From NCBI GenBank assembly GCA_002783265.1, contig PFFG01000007.1, forward strand, positions 17,598 to 61,319: a DNA stretch of 43,722 bases, given 5' to 3'. Every line of letters begins with the position of its first letter. Position 1 is the stretch's first letter. Below are positions 33,909 through 41,106 of this stretch, one piece after another. A model generated the notes under the pieces. It was not told the DNA's origin. It saw nothing but the letters and a program-made list of their open reading frames with translations, and ran no database searches. Source of the DNA: Candidatus Gracilibacteria bacterium CG17_big_fil_post_rev_8_21_14_2_50_48_13 (GTDB taxonomy: Bacteria; Patescibacteriota; Gracilibacteria; 1-14-2-50-48-13). Made by a program: the position numbers and the translations under genes.

Positions 33909-33931
33909 AAGTGCATAAGAAATATGCACTT
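33909..33931 (-). promoter_or_regulatory. perfect inverted repeat directly before the YCII-like start codon
   Basis: AAGTGCATA (33909-33917) and TATGCACTT (33923-33931) form a nine-bp perfect stem with a five-base loop, ending three bases before the ATG. It could be an operator for a dimeric repressor or an RNA hairpin that controls translation. No T tract follows, so it is not a terminator. Confidence 0.6.
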
Positions 33932-33966
33932 ACTCTATCAGTCCTCGCATTTTCATTGCAAGACCT

Positions 33967-34716
33967 TTAGGCGTCGTGTGGTTTTTTTGCCGTCGTCACC
34001 AGATTACCTGTCGAAAGAGCATGGTGCTGAATATCTTCGAAGCCTGCATAGAGCAAAAGCTCCGTGAGCTCCTCTGCAGAGAGTTGATAATAGTACCGGT
34101 CTCCGCCGGATTTACCGCCAAAATGGACTTTCCAGATACCCTCACCTAGGTCGGTCTTCGTACGTAATGCATCGGAAACCTGCCAGTTACTCATGTAGAG
34201 AACCCCACCGGGAGCCAGCATCCACGAAACAAGCTCAAGTACCGTTTCGCGGTCTTCGCGCGATAGAAGATGGTGAAAGGAAGCAGCCATCGTCACCACA
34301 TCGTAGGCTTCCTCCTGCGGATCGATCTCTTGCATGGGGGCTTCAACAAGCTCTATACGAGAAGAGGATACCTTCAAGCGTTGTAGCCAGCGGGCAAGCC
34401 AGGAAAGTCGTGGAAGAATTGGCCCACTTTGCAACGATATGCCTTGAGAGGGGAAGAATTTCTCCATCCACCCTTGCACTTCACGCAGCATGGCCTGACT
34501 ATAATCAACCCCAACATAGTGCACAAAGTGCACCTTTTCTTCAACCAAAAACTGCAGCACACGCCCCGTGCCGCACCCTAAATCACAAAGACGCAGCCCG
34601 CGTTTCTCCGGAAGAACCTTCAGCAGATACTGTAACTCCTCGCGCCATGCTCCTTTCCCGCATCGCGTATGCCCGTAGGTGTGGGCCACCGCGTTGTAGG
34701 TTTGCTTTGTCACCAT
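33967..34716 (-). CDS. class I SAM-dependent methyltransferase, Trm9/ALKBH8-like
   Basis: A 249-residue enzyme. The start TYNAVAHTYGHTR followed by LCDLGCGTGRVLQFL (SAM-binding motif I, about residues 53-67) closely resembles the Trm9/ALKBH8 methyltransferases that act on the tRNA wobble uridine, and the related CPR methyltransferases of unknown target. Further motifs are VGVDYSQAML, YDVVTMAASFHHLLSREDRE and PGGVLYMSNW. I chose ATG 34716 by family fit. Starts at 34758 and 34788 are in frame but lie over the promoter of the divergent WecA-like gene. tRNA modification is a plausible role but not shown by context. Confidence 0.8.
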   Translation of the reverse strand: MVTKQTYNAVAHTYGHTRCGKGAWREELQYLLKVLPEKRGLRLCDLGCGTGRVLQFLVEEKVHFVHYVGVDYSQAMLREVQGWMEKFFPSQGISLQSGPILPRLSWLARWLQRLKVSSSRIELVEAPMQEIDPQEEAYDVVTMAASFHHLLSREDRETVLELVSWMLAPGGVLYMSNWQVSDALRTKTDLGEGIWKVHFGGKSGGDRYYYQLSAEELTELLLYAGFEDIQHHALSTGNLVTTAKKPHDA

Positions 34717-34735
34717 GCTGTATGCATCTTGTCCA

Positions 34736-34763
34736 TTGCACTTGGCGTTTTTGCCCATATAAT
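34736..34763 (+). promoter_or_regulatory. promoter for the WecA/MraY-like gene
   Basis: TTGCAC (34736-34741), 16 bp, TATAAT (34758-34763). Predicted start near 34770 and leader about 17 bases to ATG 34787. It overlaps the possible longer 5' end of the divergent methyltransferase gene. Confidence 0.65.
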
Positions 34764-34786
34764 CGTCGTAGATTGTCAAAACCCCC

Positions 34787-35893
34787 ATGTTGTACGCCCT
34801 CTTATTTAGTGCAGGCGCTGCCCTCAGCCTACTGTTCCTGAGTATAATTCTCAAGGTTTTTCCGCGTTTTGGCCTCATGGATCGCCCGGAAAAATATGGA
34901 CTCACGCGTGCGGCCGTTCCCTACCCGGCTGGTGTTGCTATCTGGCTGGCCTTCGCCCTCCTTGCACTCCCCTGGGTACTCTGGTCTGAACCCCTCTACC
35001 TGAAGGAAATTCTTGGTGTGATTCTGGGCGGCACCATCCTCTGCGGTGTTTCCGCCTACGACGACCGTTTTCACGTCTCTCCATGGATTCGACTCTCCAT
35101 TCAAATTCTCGTCGGCGTTCTTGTTGTTGCCAGCGGCATTGGCATTGAAACCATCACGAGCCCCTTTGGCGGCGTCCTTGATCTGCAGCTGTGGCAGATT
35201 CCTCTCACAATCCAGGGAGTGACGTATCATCTCACACCCCTTGCGGATCTCTTCACCATTCTCTGGCTCTGTTTCGTCATCAACGCCATTAATTTTCACG
35301 ACGGTATTCCGGGCCTGGTCACCGGTGTCGGGTCCATTGCCGCCCTCACTCTCTTTCTCCTTTCCTTGTTTCTTATTGACTCACCGCTCACAACAGCCCT
35401 GGAAAAAGCCGATGCGCAAACCATCGCCGGTCTGGCCGCCGGACTTTTCGGTATTCTGCTCGTAGCAAACCGTTTTGATTTTCTCCCCTCTAAAGTCATT
35501 ATCGGTGATGCAGGTGCAATGAGTATCGGGTATATCATCGCTATACTCGCTATTTTTGCGGGTGGTAAGGTCGCGACCTCCATTATTGTTCTTGCTCTTC
35601 CCCTTCTCGACATGGTGTGGGTTGCACTCCGCCGCATCTCGCAAGGGCGCTCGCCCATCAGTGCAGACCACAATCATTACCATCACAAGCTTCTTCGCCT
35701 TGGTCTCTCAGAGAAACAAACCTGCCTCCTCATCTACAGTGTCACGGCGATCTTGGGAGCCACGTCGCTCTTTTTGCTCTTTTCCTTCCGGTCAACGGGC
35801 AAATACATTGCGCTCGGGCTTGTACTCCTCCTTATCTTTGGCACCAGTATGGCACTGATTCGTAAGGAAACGAAGGAAGCACGAGGATTCTAA
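34787..35893 (+). CDS. WecA/MraY-like polyprenyl-phosphate sugar-1-phosphate transferase
   Basis: A 368-residue membrane protein with about ten helices, of the family that links a sugar-1-phosphate from a UDP-sugar to undecaprenyl phosphate. Motifs: Asp92-Asp93 in AYDDRFH (magnesium binding), NAINFHDGIPGL at about 166-177, GDAGAMSIGY, and the His-rich cytoplasmic loop ADHNHYHHKLLRLGLS, which favours the WecA/TagO side over MraY. The usual second Asp of the NxxNxxDGxDGL motif is Pro175 here, while Asp172 is kept. It probably starts the lipid-linked glycan that the WecG/TagA-like and O-antigen-ligase-like proteins extend. The sugar cannot be read from sequence. Confidence 0.88.
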   Translation: MLYALLFSAGAALSLLFLSIILKVFPRFGLMDRPEKYGLTRAAVPYPAGVAIWLAFALLALPWVLWSEPLYLKEILGVILGGTILCGVSAYDDRFHVSPWIRLSIQILVGVLVVASGIGIETITSPFGGVLDLQLWQIPLTIQGVTYHLTPLADLFTILWLCFVINAINFHDGIPGLVTGVGSIAALTLFLLSLFLIDSPLTTALEKADAQTIAGLAAGLFGILLVANRFDFLPSKVIIGDAGAMSIGYIIAILAIFAGGKVATSIIVLALPLLDMVWVALRRISQGRSPISADHNHYHHKLLRLGLSEKQTCLLIYSVTAILGATSLFLLFSFRSTGKYIALGLVLLLIFGTSMALIRKETKEARGF

Positions 35894-35896
35894 GCA

Positions 35897-35921
35897 CAAA
35901 AAAAACCGCCGAAGCGGTTTT
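35897..35921 (-). terminator. terminator, mainly for the minus-strand pilin operon
   Basis: AAAACCGC (35902-35909) and GCGGTTTT (35914-35921) form an eight-bp stem with a four-base loop cgaa. On the minus strand it is followed by a run of eight to nine T. It may also slow plus-strand transcripts from the WecA-like gene, where the T run is only four. Confidence 0.85.
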
Positions 35922-35938
35922 CCTTATGGCAAGGACCA

Positions 35939-36379
35939 TTAGAAGTCTCTCGCGTAATTATAGTCGAGAGATGTATTTGAGCTGCTACCCTGCAGTGGAT
36001 CACCGCCGCTTTGCAGAAGATTATTTGTTTGGGTCCCGGAAAGGCGCTCAATGGCCCCACGAATATTGGCGATGATCTCATTGGAATTAAGAAGCGTTCC
36101 AATAATGTCGAGTCCGAAGAAACGACCAACAATACTAATGGCCGTCACTGCTAAAATGGTAACAATGAGCCCAAGAATTGCGTGACGAATGGTTCCAGTT
36201 GCCGCCTTTACCTTTGCCTCATCACCTCCAGAGAAGATAAATCGGAAGCCTCCATAGAAAACAAACACCACAGAGAGCAAAAACGCAGCCAAAATTGCGT
36301 AGGCAATGACTTTGTAGATGAGTTCGAGGGGAGATGCCTGAGAGACAAGTCCTAGCTGTGCAATGATTGGGTGGAACAT
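35939..36379 (-). CDS. VirB2/TrbC-like pilin-type membrane protein
   Basis: A 146-residue protein with two membrane helices: VIAYAILAAFLLSVVFVFYG (about 23-42) and, after a short loop GGDEAKVKAATG, HAILGLIVTILAVTAISIVG (about 69-88). The loop with GGDE-K and the second helix match the short pilin-like proteins related to VirB2/TrbC that are frequent in CPR genomes. The C-terminal 45 residues are polar, Asn/Ser-rich. It lies downstream of khpA on the same strand, 38 bases away. Pilus or secretion function is by family resemblance only; no secretion ATPase is in the window. Confidence 0.75.
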   Translation of the reverse strand: MFHPIIAQLGLVSQASPLELIYKVIAYAILAAFLLSVVFVFYGGFRFIFSGGDEAKVKAATGTIRHAILGLIVTILAVTAISIVGRFFGLDIIGTLLNSNEIIANIRGAIERLSGTQTNNLLQSGGDPLQGSSSNTSLDYNYARDF

Positions 36380-36417
36380 AAGACGTGGTTTGGAAAATTC
36401 TAAACAGTATACAGGGT

Positions 36418-36675
36418 TTACTCCTCTTTTTCAATAACCTTAATACTACAGCGCTCCCCGTGCTTCGCTGCAACAACTTTGAGAAGGGTTTTTATTGCCT
36501 CCACATGACGGCCATTTTTTCCAATAATTTTCCCCATATCCGGTCGAGGAACATGCACCTTCAGGAGCACACCAAGGTCATCCGTCACACGTTCTATCGT
36601 AAAGCCCTCAGCGTCATCGACAAGCTGCTCTAGGATATACCGTATAAATGCCTCTTCATGCGTGTGCTCCTCCAT
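36418..36675 (-). CDS. khpA: KH-domain RNA-binding protein KhpA
   Basis: An 85-residue single KH-domain protein. The GxxG loop is GKIIGKNGRHVEAI (about residues 47-60) and the last strand is SIKVIEKEE. KhpA pairs with KhpB in other bacteria to bind RNA and affect cell division and envelope growth. It sits directly downstream of rpsP on the same strand, the classic rpsP-khpA order (formerly ylqC), which supports the call. Its start is ATG 36675. Confidence 0.92.
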   Translation of the reverse strand: MEEHTHEEAFIRYILEQLVDDAEGFTIERVTDDLGVLLKVHVPRPDMGKIIGKNGRHVEAIKTLLKVVAAKHGERCSIKVIEKEE

Positions 36676-36716
36676 ACATATGGTGTTTAAGGAATTGGTG
36701 CAGCATTACCAGCTAC

Positions 36717-37010
36717 TTACGCAGCAGCTTCTTCAGTCTTTTTTGTGAAGGTCACATGCTTGATGAATTTCTCCATGCCCTCCATCCCATTATTTTTGAG
36801 AAGACGAGCAACAGTCTGCGAAGGTGCAGCACCGTTGGAAATCCAGTGAGCGATGCGCTCCTTATTCAAAACGATATCTTTCTTGATAGGATTGTACGTT
36901 CCAAGAAGCTCAAGAAACTTGCCTTTAACAGGACGGCTATGTTCAGCAACAACGACACGGAAATGAGAGTTATTGCGCTTTCCTACGCGGGTGAGACGAA
37001 TACGTAACAC
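36717..37010 (-). CDS. rpsP: 30S ribosomal protein S16 (bS16)
   Basis: A 97-residue protein with the canonical N-terminus MLRIRLTRVGKRNNSHFRVV, the segment PVKGKFLELLGTYNP and the C-terminal region IAHWISNGAAPSQTVARLL. bS16 binds 16S rRNA early in 30S assembly. The start is GTG at 37008-37010. It is between rplY (25 bases upstream) and khpA (41 bases downstream) and is probably transcribed from the rplY promoter. Confidence 0.97.
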   Translation of the reverse strand: MLRIRLTRVGKRNNSHFRVVVAEHSRPVKGKFLELLGTYNPIKKDIVLNKERIAHWISNGAAPSQTVARLLKNNGMEGMEKFIKHVTFTKKTEEAAA

Positions 37011-37035
37011 GGTGTTGGTAAATTATGAAATGAAA

Positions 37036-37671
37036 TTATTCTGCAGCTGCTTCAGGAGCCTTCTGTGCACTTGCCTCAGGCATAGCAACTTCAGCTGGCG
37101 CTTCCTCTTCCTTCTCTTCCGTCGCAGCCTGTACAGTGACGATCATGGACGCCATGTCGCTTTGTACTTCGAGCCCCTTAGGAATCGTTATATCCTCAAG
37201 GTGAATAGAATCACCAATGTTTTCCAGCTTCGAAAGGTCGATAATAATGGAGTGCACGAGATCTCCAGGGAGACAGCGTACTTCCACCTCGTCCATGTTG
37301 GTCACCAAAATACCACCAAAGTTCTTCACTGCGTTAGACTCGCCCGTAAATTCAAATGGAATTTCTGTTATGAGCTTCTCCGTCATCTGGACAGCGAGAA
37401 AATCAACGTGCTGAAAGGTGTCATATACGGGATCCTTTTGAATATCCTGCACAAGCACTTTGTGCTTCTTACCACCAGGAACCTCTAAATCAATAATCGT
37501 GTTACTTCCCGCATCCTTAAATACCTTACGGAAGGCTTCGTGGTCGAGGGTGAGAGAAATATTCTCAATACCGTGACCATACATAATGGAAGGGATTTTC
37601 TTTTGTTTGCGAAGATCTTTAGGATGCACTGCGATATCGCGTGCTTCGCTCGACAGGGTAATGTTAGCCAT
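37036..37671 (-). CDS. rplY: 50S ribosomal protein L25 (bL25, general stress protein Ctc type)
   Basis: A 211-residue protein of the long Ctc/TL5 type of bL25, with an N-terminal 5S-rRNA-binding domain (1-90: the motif KQKKIPSIMYGHG and LVQDIQKDPVYDTFQHVDFL) and a C-terminal beta domain (about 95-185, VRCLPGDLVHSIIIDLSKL). An acidic, Ala-rich tail (EEKEEEAPAEVAMPEASAQ) follows. It is the first gene of the rplY-rpsP-khpA set. The 15-base palindrome at 37725-37739 upstream may regulate it. The start is ATG 37671 (MANITLSSE). Confidence 0.95.
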   Translation of the reverse strand: MANITLSSEARDIAVHPKDLRKQKKIPSIMYGHGIENISLTLDHEAFRKVFKDAGSNTIIDLEVPGGKKHKVLVQDIQKDPVYDTFQHVDFLAVQMTEKLITEIPFEFTGESNAVKNFGGILVTNMDEVEVRCLPGDLVHSIIIDLSKLENIGDSIHLEDITIPKGLEVQSDMASMIVTVQAATEEKEEEAPAEVAMPEASAQKAPEAAAE

Positions 37672-37724
37672 ACGTCAAAAACGACAAGTGAAGAATAAGA
37701 GTTGAGAGGTGGTCTGAAATATCA

Positions 37725-37739
37725 GCGTAAACATTACGC
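37725..37739. promoter_or_regulatory. palindrome in the rplY/ybaB divergent intergenic region
   Basis: GCGTAA (37725-37730), spacer ACA, TTACGC (37734-37739): a perfect six-bp inverted repeat, 54 bases before the rplY start. It looks like a repressor-type operator, but nothing identifies its protein. Confidence 0.35.
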
Positions 37740-37799
37740 GAAGTTGGAACAAATGCAATAGATTTTCCTACCTGGCGAGCCACTCCACACCCATCTGAC

Positions 37800-37827
37800 T
37801 TGCACCTTCACACAATTTCCCTAGAAT
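37800..37827 (+). promoter_or_regulatory. promoter for the ybaB-mltG cluster
   Basis: TTGCAC (37800-37805), 16 bp, TAGAAT (37822-37827). The leader is about 63 bases to ATG 37897 and contains an inverted repeat CGACAC/GTGTCG (about 37840-37868). Confidence 0.5.
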
Positions 37828-37896
37828 GATGCGGCAATCGACACCGCTTCTTCTCAGGACGTGTCGTCCATCTTACTTCACAACACAAGGAATGCT

Positions 37897-38196
37897 ATGT
37901 TTAATCAGATGAAAGACCTCCTCAAAATGCAGCAGGAAGCAAAAAAAATGCAGAAAAAGCTGAAAAGTATCCATATAGAAGCAGAAGAAGGTGGGGTGAC
38001 CATAACTATGGATGCATCCATGGAGCTTGTGGATATCCAGTTTTCCGATGAGGCCTGGGCAAAAGGGAAAGGGCACGTGCGCACCTCAATTATGGAAGGG
38101 ATGAAAAAAGCAACGAAAAAAGCCCAGGAGGTAGCGGCAACAAACATGAAGGACATTATGGGTTCCATGGGACTTCCTGACATGCCAGGCGCATAA
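37897..38196 (+). CDS. ybaB: YbaB/EbfC family nucleoid-associated protein
   Basis: A 99-residue protein with the YbaB pattern: MFNQMKDLLKMQQEAKKMQK at the start, a middle ITMDASMELVDIQFS, and a C-terminal helix ending MGLPDMPGA. Members bind DNA as dimers and often lie next to recR and dnaX; here dnaX is at the other end of the window. The ATG 37897 gives the family N-terminus; an in-frame GTG at 37861 would add 12 unrelated residues. mltG starts 17 bases after the stop, on the same strand. Confidence 0.9.
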   Translation: MFNQMKDLLKMQQEAKKMQKKLKSIHIEAEEGGVTITMDASMELVDIQFSDEAWAKGKGHVRTSIMEGMKKATKKAQEVAATNMKDIMGSMGLPDMPGA

Positions 38197-38212
38197 TCAC
38201 TTTTTTGCCGAC

Positions 38213-39283
38213 ATGCGACATTCTCGATCTCGATCGTTCAAGACCCTCATTCCGTTACTCTTGCTGGTTCTCGTTGTCAGTACCCTGGCAGGATTTTTCT
38301 GGTATCAGGAAATGCGGTATGGAAGTCTCATTCAGGAAAAAATGCCCGGGGGGTCCACCCCCTTTATTATTGATGTTGAAAAAGGCTCTTCTATCGGTCA
38401 GGTTGCCAAACAGCTGGAGGAAAAAAAACTTATACCTGCCATCGATGCCTTTCTTCGCTATGCGCGGGAGCATGGTGACGACCAAAAAATCCAGGCAGGA
38501 ACCTTTTCCGTCACGGGTGGCCTCACCATTCCAGAAGTACTGGATATTATGACCGGGCGAACAAAACCCACACGGTCCCGGGTGGTGATTCGTGAAGGGC
38601 TCACGATCCGCGAGATTGCCGCCCAACTCACGAAGGAGGGCTTAATTTCTGCACCGGAGGACATGTACACCTGTATTGAAAGCAGTTGTGACTTTTCGGC
38701 CTTCACCTTTCTGCCTCCGAAAAAAAATGCTCAGTACGCATTCCCCTATAGTTATATGGAAGGGTATCTTTTCCCGGATACCTATTTTATCGAAATAGAT
38801 ACCTTTACTATAGAAGGTTTTCTCACGCAGATGCTCAAGAATTTTGACACGAAGGTGGTGAAGGGCATGAAAAAAGAGATTGCAGCTTCGTCCTACACCC
38901 TGGAGGATCTGGTCATCATGGGATCCATTGTCGAAAAGGAATCCCGCCCGCGAGACGACCAAAGTATTGTTGCCGGCATTTTATGGAAGCGTTATGAAAA
39001 CGGCGTGCAACTTGCGGCAGATGCAACCAATCGCTATATCAAGGAAAATCCTCTGGATCCTATCTATCAGGTGGAGCTCGTGAGTTCGAACCCCTATAAC
39101 GGACGAAAAGTGAAGGGCCTGCCACCAAGCGCCATCAGTAACCCCGGATTAGCAAGCATGAAGGCGGCCATACAGCCAACTGCGTCTGACTGGTGGTACT
39201 ACCTACATGATAACAATGGTGTGATACGCTTTGCTCGTACGGAAAATGAGCATGAGCGAAATAAATCTCTCTATCTGCGATAA
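38213..39283 (+). CDS. mltG: endolytic murein transglycosylase MltG
   Basis: MltG cleaves nascent peptidoglycan glycan strands and is thought to set their length. The 356-residue protein has an N-terminal membrane anchor (about 11-32), a LysM-like domain, and the catalytic YceG-type domain. Typical strings are VVIREGLTIREIA, YMEGYLFPDTYFIEI, the active-site segment GSIVEKESRPRDDQSIVAGI with the conserved Glu, and SNPYNGRKVKGLPPSAISNPG. The start is ATG 38213 and the next gene (DUF4012) starts three bases after its stop. Confidence 0.95.
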   Translation: MRHSRSRSFKTLIPLLLLVLVVSTLAGFFWYQEMRYGSLIQEKMPGGSTPFIIDVEKGSSIGQVAKQLEEKKLIPAIDAFLRYAREHGDDQKIQAGTFSVTGGLTIPEVLDIMTGRTKPTRSRVVIREGLTIREIAAQLTKEGLISAPEDMYTCIESSCDFSAFTFLPPKKNAQYAFPYSYMEGYLFPDTYFIEIDTFTIEGFLTQMLKNFDTKVVKGMKKEIAASSYTLEDLVIMGSIVEKESRPRDDQSIVAGILWKRYENGVQLAADATNRYIKENPLDPIYQVELVSSNPYNGRKVKGLPPSAISNPGLASMKAAIQPTASDWWYYLHDNNGVIRFARTENEHERNKSLYLR

Positions 39284-39285
39284 TT

Positions 39286-41046
39286 ATGGCAAAGCCCACC
39301 TGGACTCTTTCACGCTCCTTTGTACTGAAGGGCGTCCTCGCACTGCTCCTTGCTCTGGTCACCGGAGGAATACTCTACGGCTTCGTCGCCCTGGGTGAAC
39401 TGCGCGTTGTGCTGCCAAAGGTAGCCGAGATGACCGGCCTCTTCCGTGGTGAAAAACGTTACCTGCTGCTTCTGCAGAACAATGCAGAACTGCGTCCAAC
39501 GGGCGGCTTTATTACAGCCTATGGTGAGCTCACCTTTACCTGGGGCGTTCCAACGGGACTCTCCATTGCAGACGTCTACAGCCTCAAAGGGCACGATGAT
39601 GAAAAAATGGAAGAAGCCCCTTACCCTATGGGAGATATGCTGAAGGGCCCTAACTACAAAGGGTACAGTTTTCATGATGCAAACTGGCATGCAGATGTGC
39701 CAACTTCCGCAGCGGACATTCTCCGATTTTATGATGCGGAATTTCCAGGACGGCGCATCGACGGCGTTGTCTTTGTGAATTATGCCGTTGTTGAGCACCT
39801 GGTCAAACTGGTTGGAGCGCTGCCGTATCAGGGAAAAATCCTCTCGTCTGAAGAACTCTTTCACACCATTGAATTTGAGCAGAATAACATTGATCGACAT
39901 AATGTCGCGGACCTGGAGAATCGAAAAAGCATTCTTGCCACGTTGATGCCGGAACTTTCCCGTGCACTGCTGCGCGACCCCGGCAAGTTTCCCGCTATCT
40001 CAGCACTTCTGACCCAGGAACTCCAGAACAAAAATATTGCTCTTTGGATGGCCGACAAAGATCTTCAGCAGTATTTTTCTGATTTAGGGTGGACCAACCT
40101 TTTCCCTTCTCCTGCCCTGGGACAGGATCTGGTTGCCGTAGTCTTTGCCAATCTCGGCGGGATGAAATCTGACCGGTACATCGAAAAAGAGATCGCGCAT
40201 GATGTGGAACTTCAGCGCACAAACGACAGCACTAATGCTCTTCGCCTTGTGGTCACGGATACAGTAACCTTGCGACACCTGGGTGATTATAATGCCCCCT
40301 TAAGTCATGTCTACCGTGGGTTTGCTCGTTCCTATATTCCCAAGGAAGCAAAACTCATCGATGTGGATCCCGCCGCCTTTGATATCTATGAGGAAATGGG
40401 CTATATGGTGGTCGGTAAAAAGCTCACGGTGGAGCCGAAGAAAGCAACGAGCTATAGCTATGCCTACGAGTTACCAGCTTCATTCCTCATGAACGACACC
40501 TGGAGAACCTACCTCTACAAACAAAGCGGTGAAGAGCACCTGACCACGCGAACGTCGCTCCGTGTTCCTCAAGATCAATTGATCACGAGTAGCATGATGG
40601 ATGTGCGCGAAAATGTTGCCACCTTTGTCGGCCGTAATCTACCGGGTGACCTGACCTTCACGGCACATATCGGAAAAGATACAACACCACCGCGTGTTTC
40701 TTTTCAGGAATTTGTGGATTACAACCGTATCACGGTGCAGTTTAATGAACCTGTGCTGAAGGTCGATTGCGAAGATATGGAAAACTACAGTGTATTGGAT
40801 ACGAATACAAAGGTGCCGGATATCACTAATGTGCCCACCATTCTCAAGGTGACTTGTAAAGACCGTGAGGCAACTATACAAACCCGTAATATCCGCTCTC
40901 AGTATGGTGAGCATTTTGAACTACGCCTCCGCAATATTCGTGACTGGTCCAATAACATCATATCTCCAAATCCACGAACCATTACCATCGTTCAGCGCTT
41001 TGATCAGGATAAACCTGCCGAAGCGACTCCTCCTTCCAATAACTAA
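39286..41046 (+). CDS. DUF4012 domain-containing membrane protein
   Basis: A 586-residue protein with an N-terminal membrane helix (about 12-36) and a large extracytoplasmic part. The diagnostic DUF4012 string YLLLLQNNAELRPTGGFI spans about residues 59-76, followed by a long domain of mixed helix and strand and a C-terminal beta-rich Ig/Big-like domain (about 470-580). DUF4012 proteins are abundant in CPR and in Gram-positive bacteria with capsular or envelope polysaccharide genes; function is unproven. Coupled to mltG by a two-base gap. The M23 peptidase follows 60 bases on. Confidence 0.9.
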   Translation: MAKPTWTLSRSFVLKGVLALLLALVTGGILYGFVALGELRVVLPKVAEMTGLFRGEKRYLLLLQNNAELRPTGGFITAYGELTFTWGVPTGLSIADVYSLKGHDDEKMEEAPYPMGDMLKGPNYKGYSFHDANWHADVPTSAADILRFYDAEFPGRRIDGVVFVNYAVVEHLVKLVGALPYQGKILSSEELFHTIEFEQNNIDRHNVADLENRKSILATLMPELSRALLRDPGKFPAISALLTQELQNKNIALWMADKDLQQYFSDLGWTNLFPSPALGQDLVAVVFANLGGMKSDRYIEKEIAHDVELQRTNDSTNALRLVVTDTVTLRHLGDYNAPLSHVYRGFARSYIPKEAKLIDVDPAAFDIYEEMGYMVVGKKLTVEPKKATSYSYAYELPASFLMNDTWRTYLYKQSGEEHLTTRTSLRVPQDQLITSSMMDVRENVATFVGRNLPGDLTFTAHIGKDTTPPRVSFQEFVDYNRITVQFNEPVLKVDCEDMENYSVLDTNTKVPDITNVPTILKVTCKDREATIQTRNIRSQYGEHFELRLRNIRDWSNNIISPNPRTITIVQRFDQDKPAEATPPSNN

Positions 41047-41106
41047 AACATGCTTTGCCGTCGTGGGCCCGCATGATACAATCCACGTGGTTTTTCTCTC
41101 ACCACT

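Noticed and set aside
34167-34841. Plus-strand open frame of 224 codons opposite the methyltransferase gene
   Set aside because: It is antisense to a gene with strong SAM-methyltransferase motifs and has an unnatural His/Pro/Ser composition.
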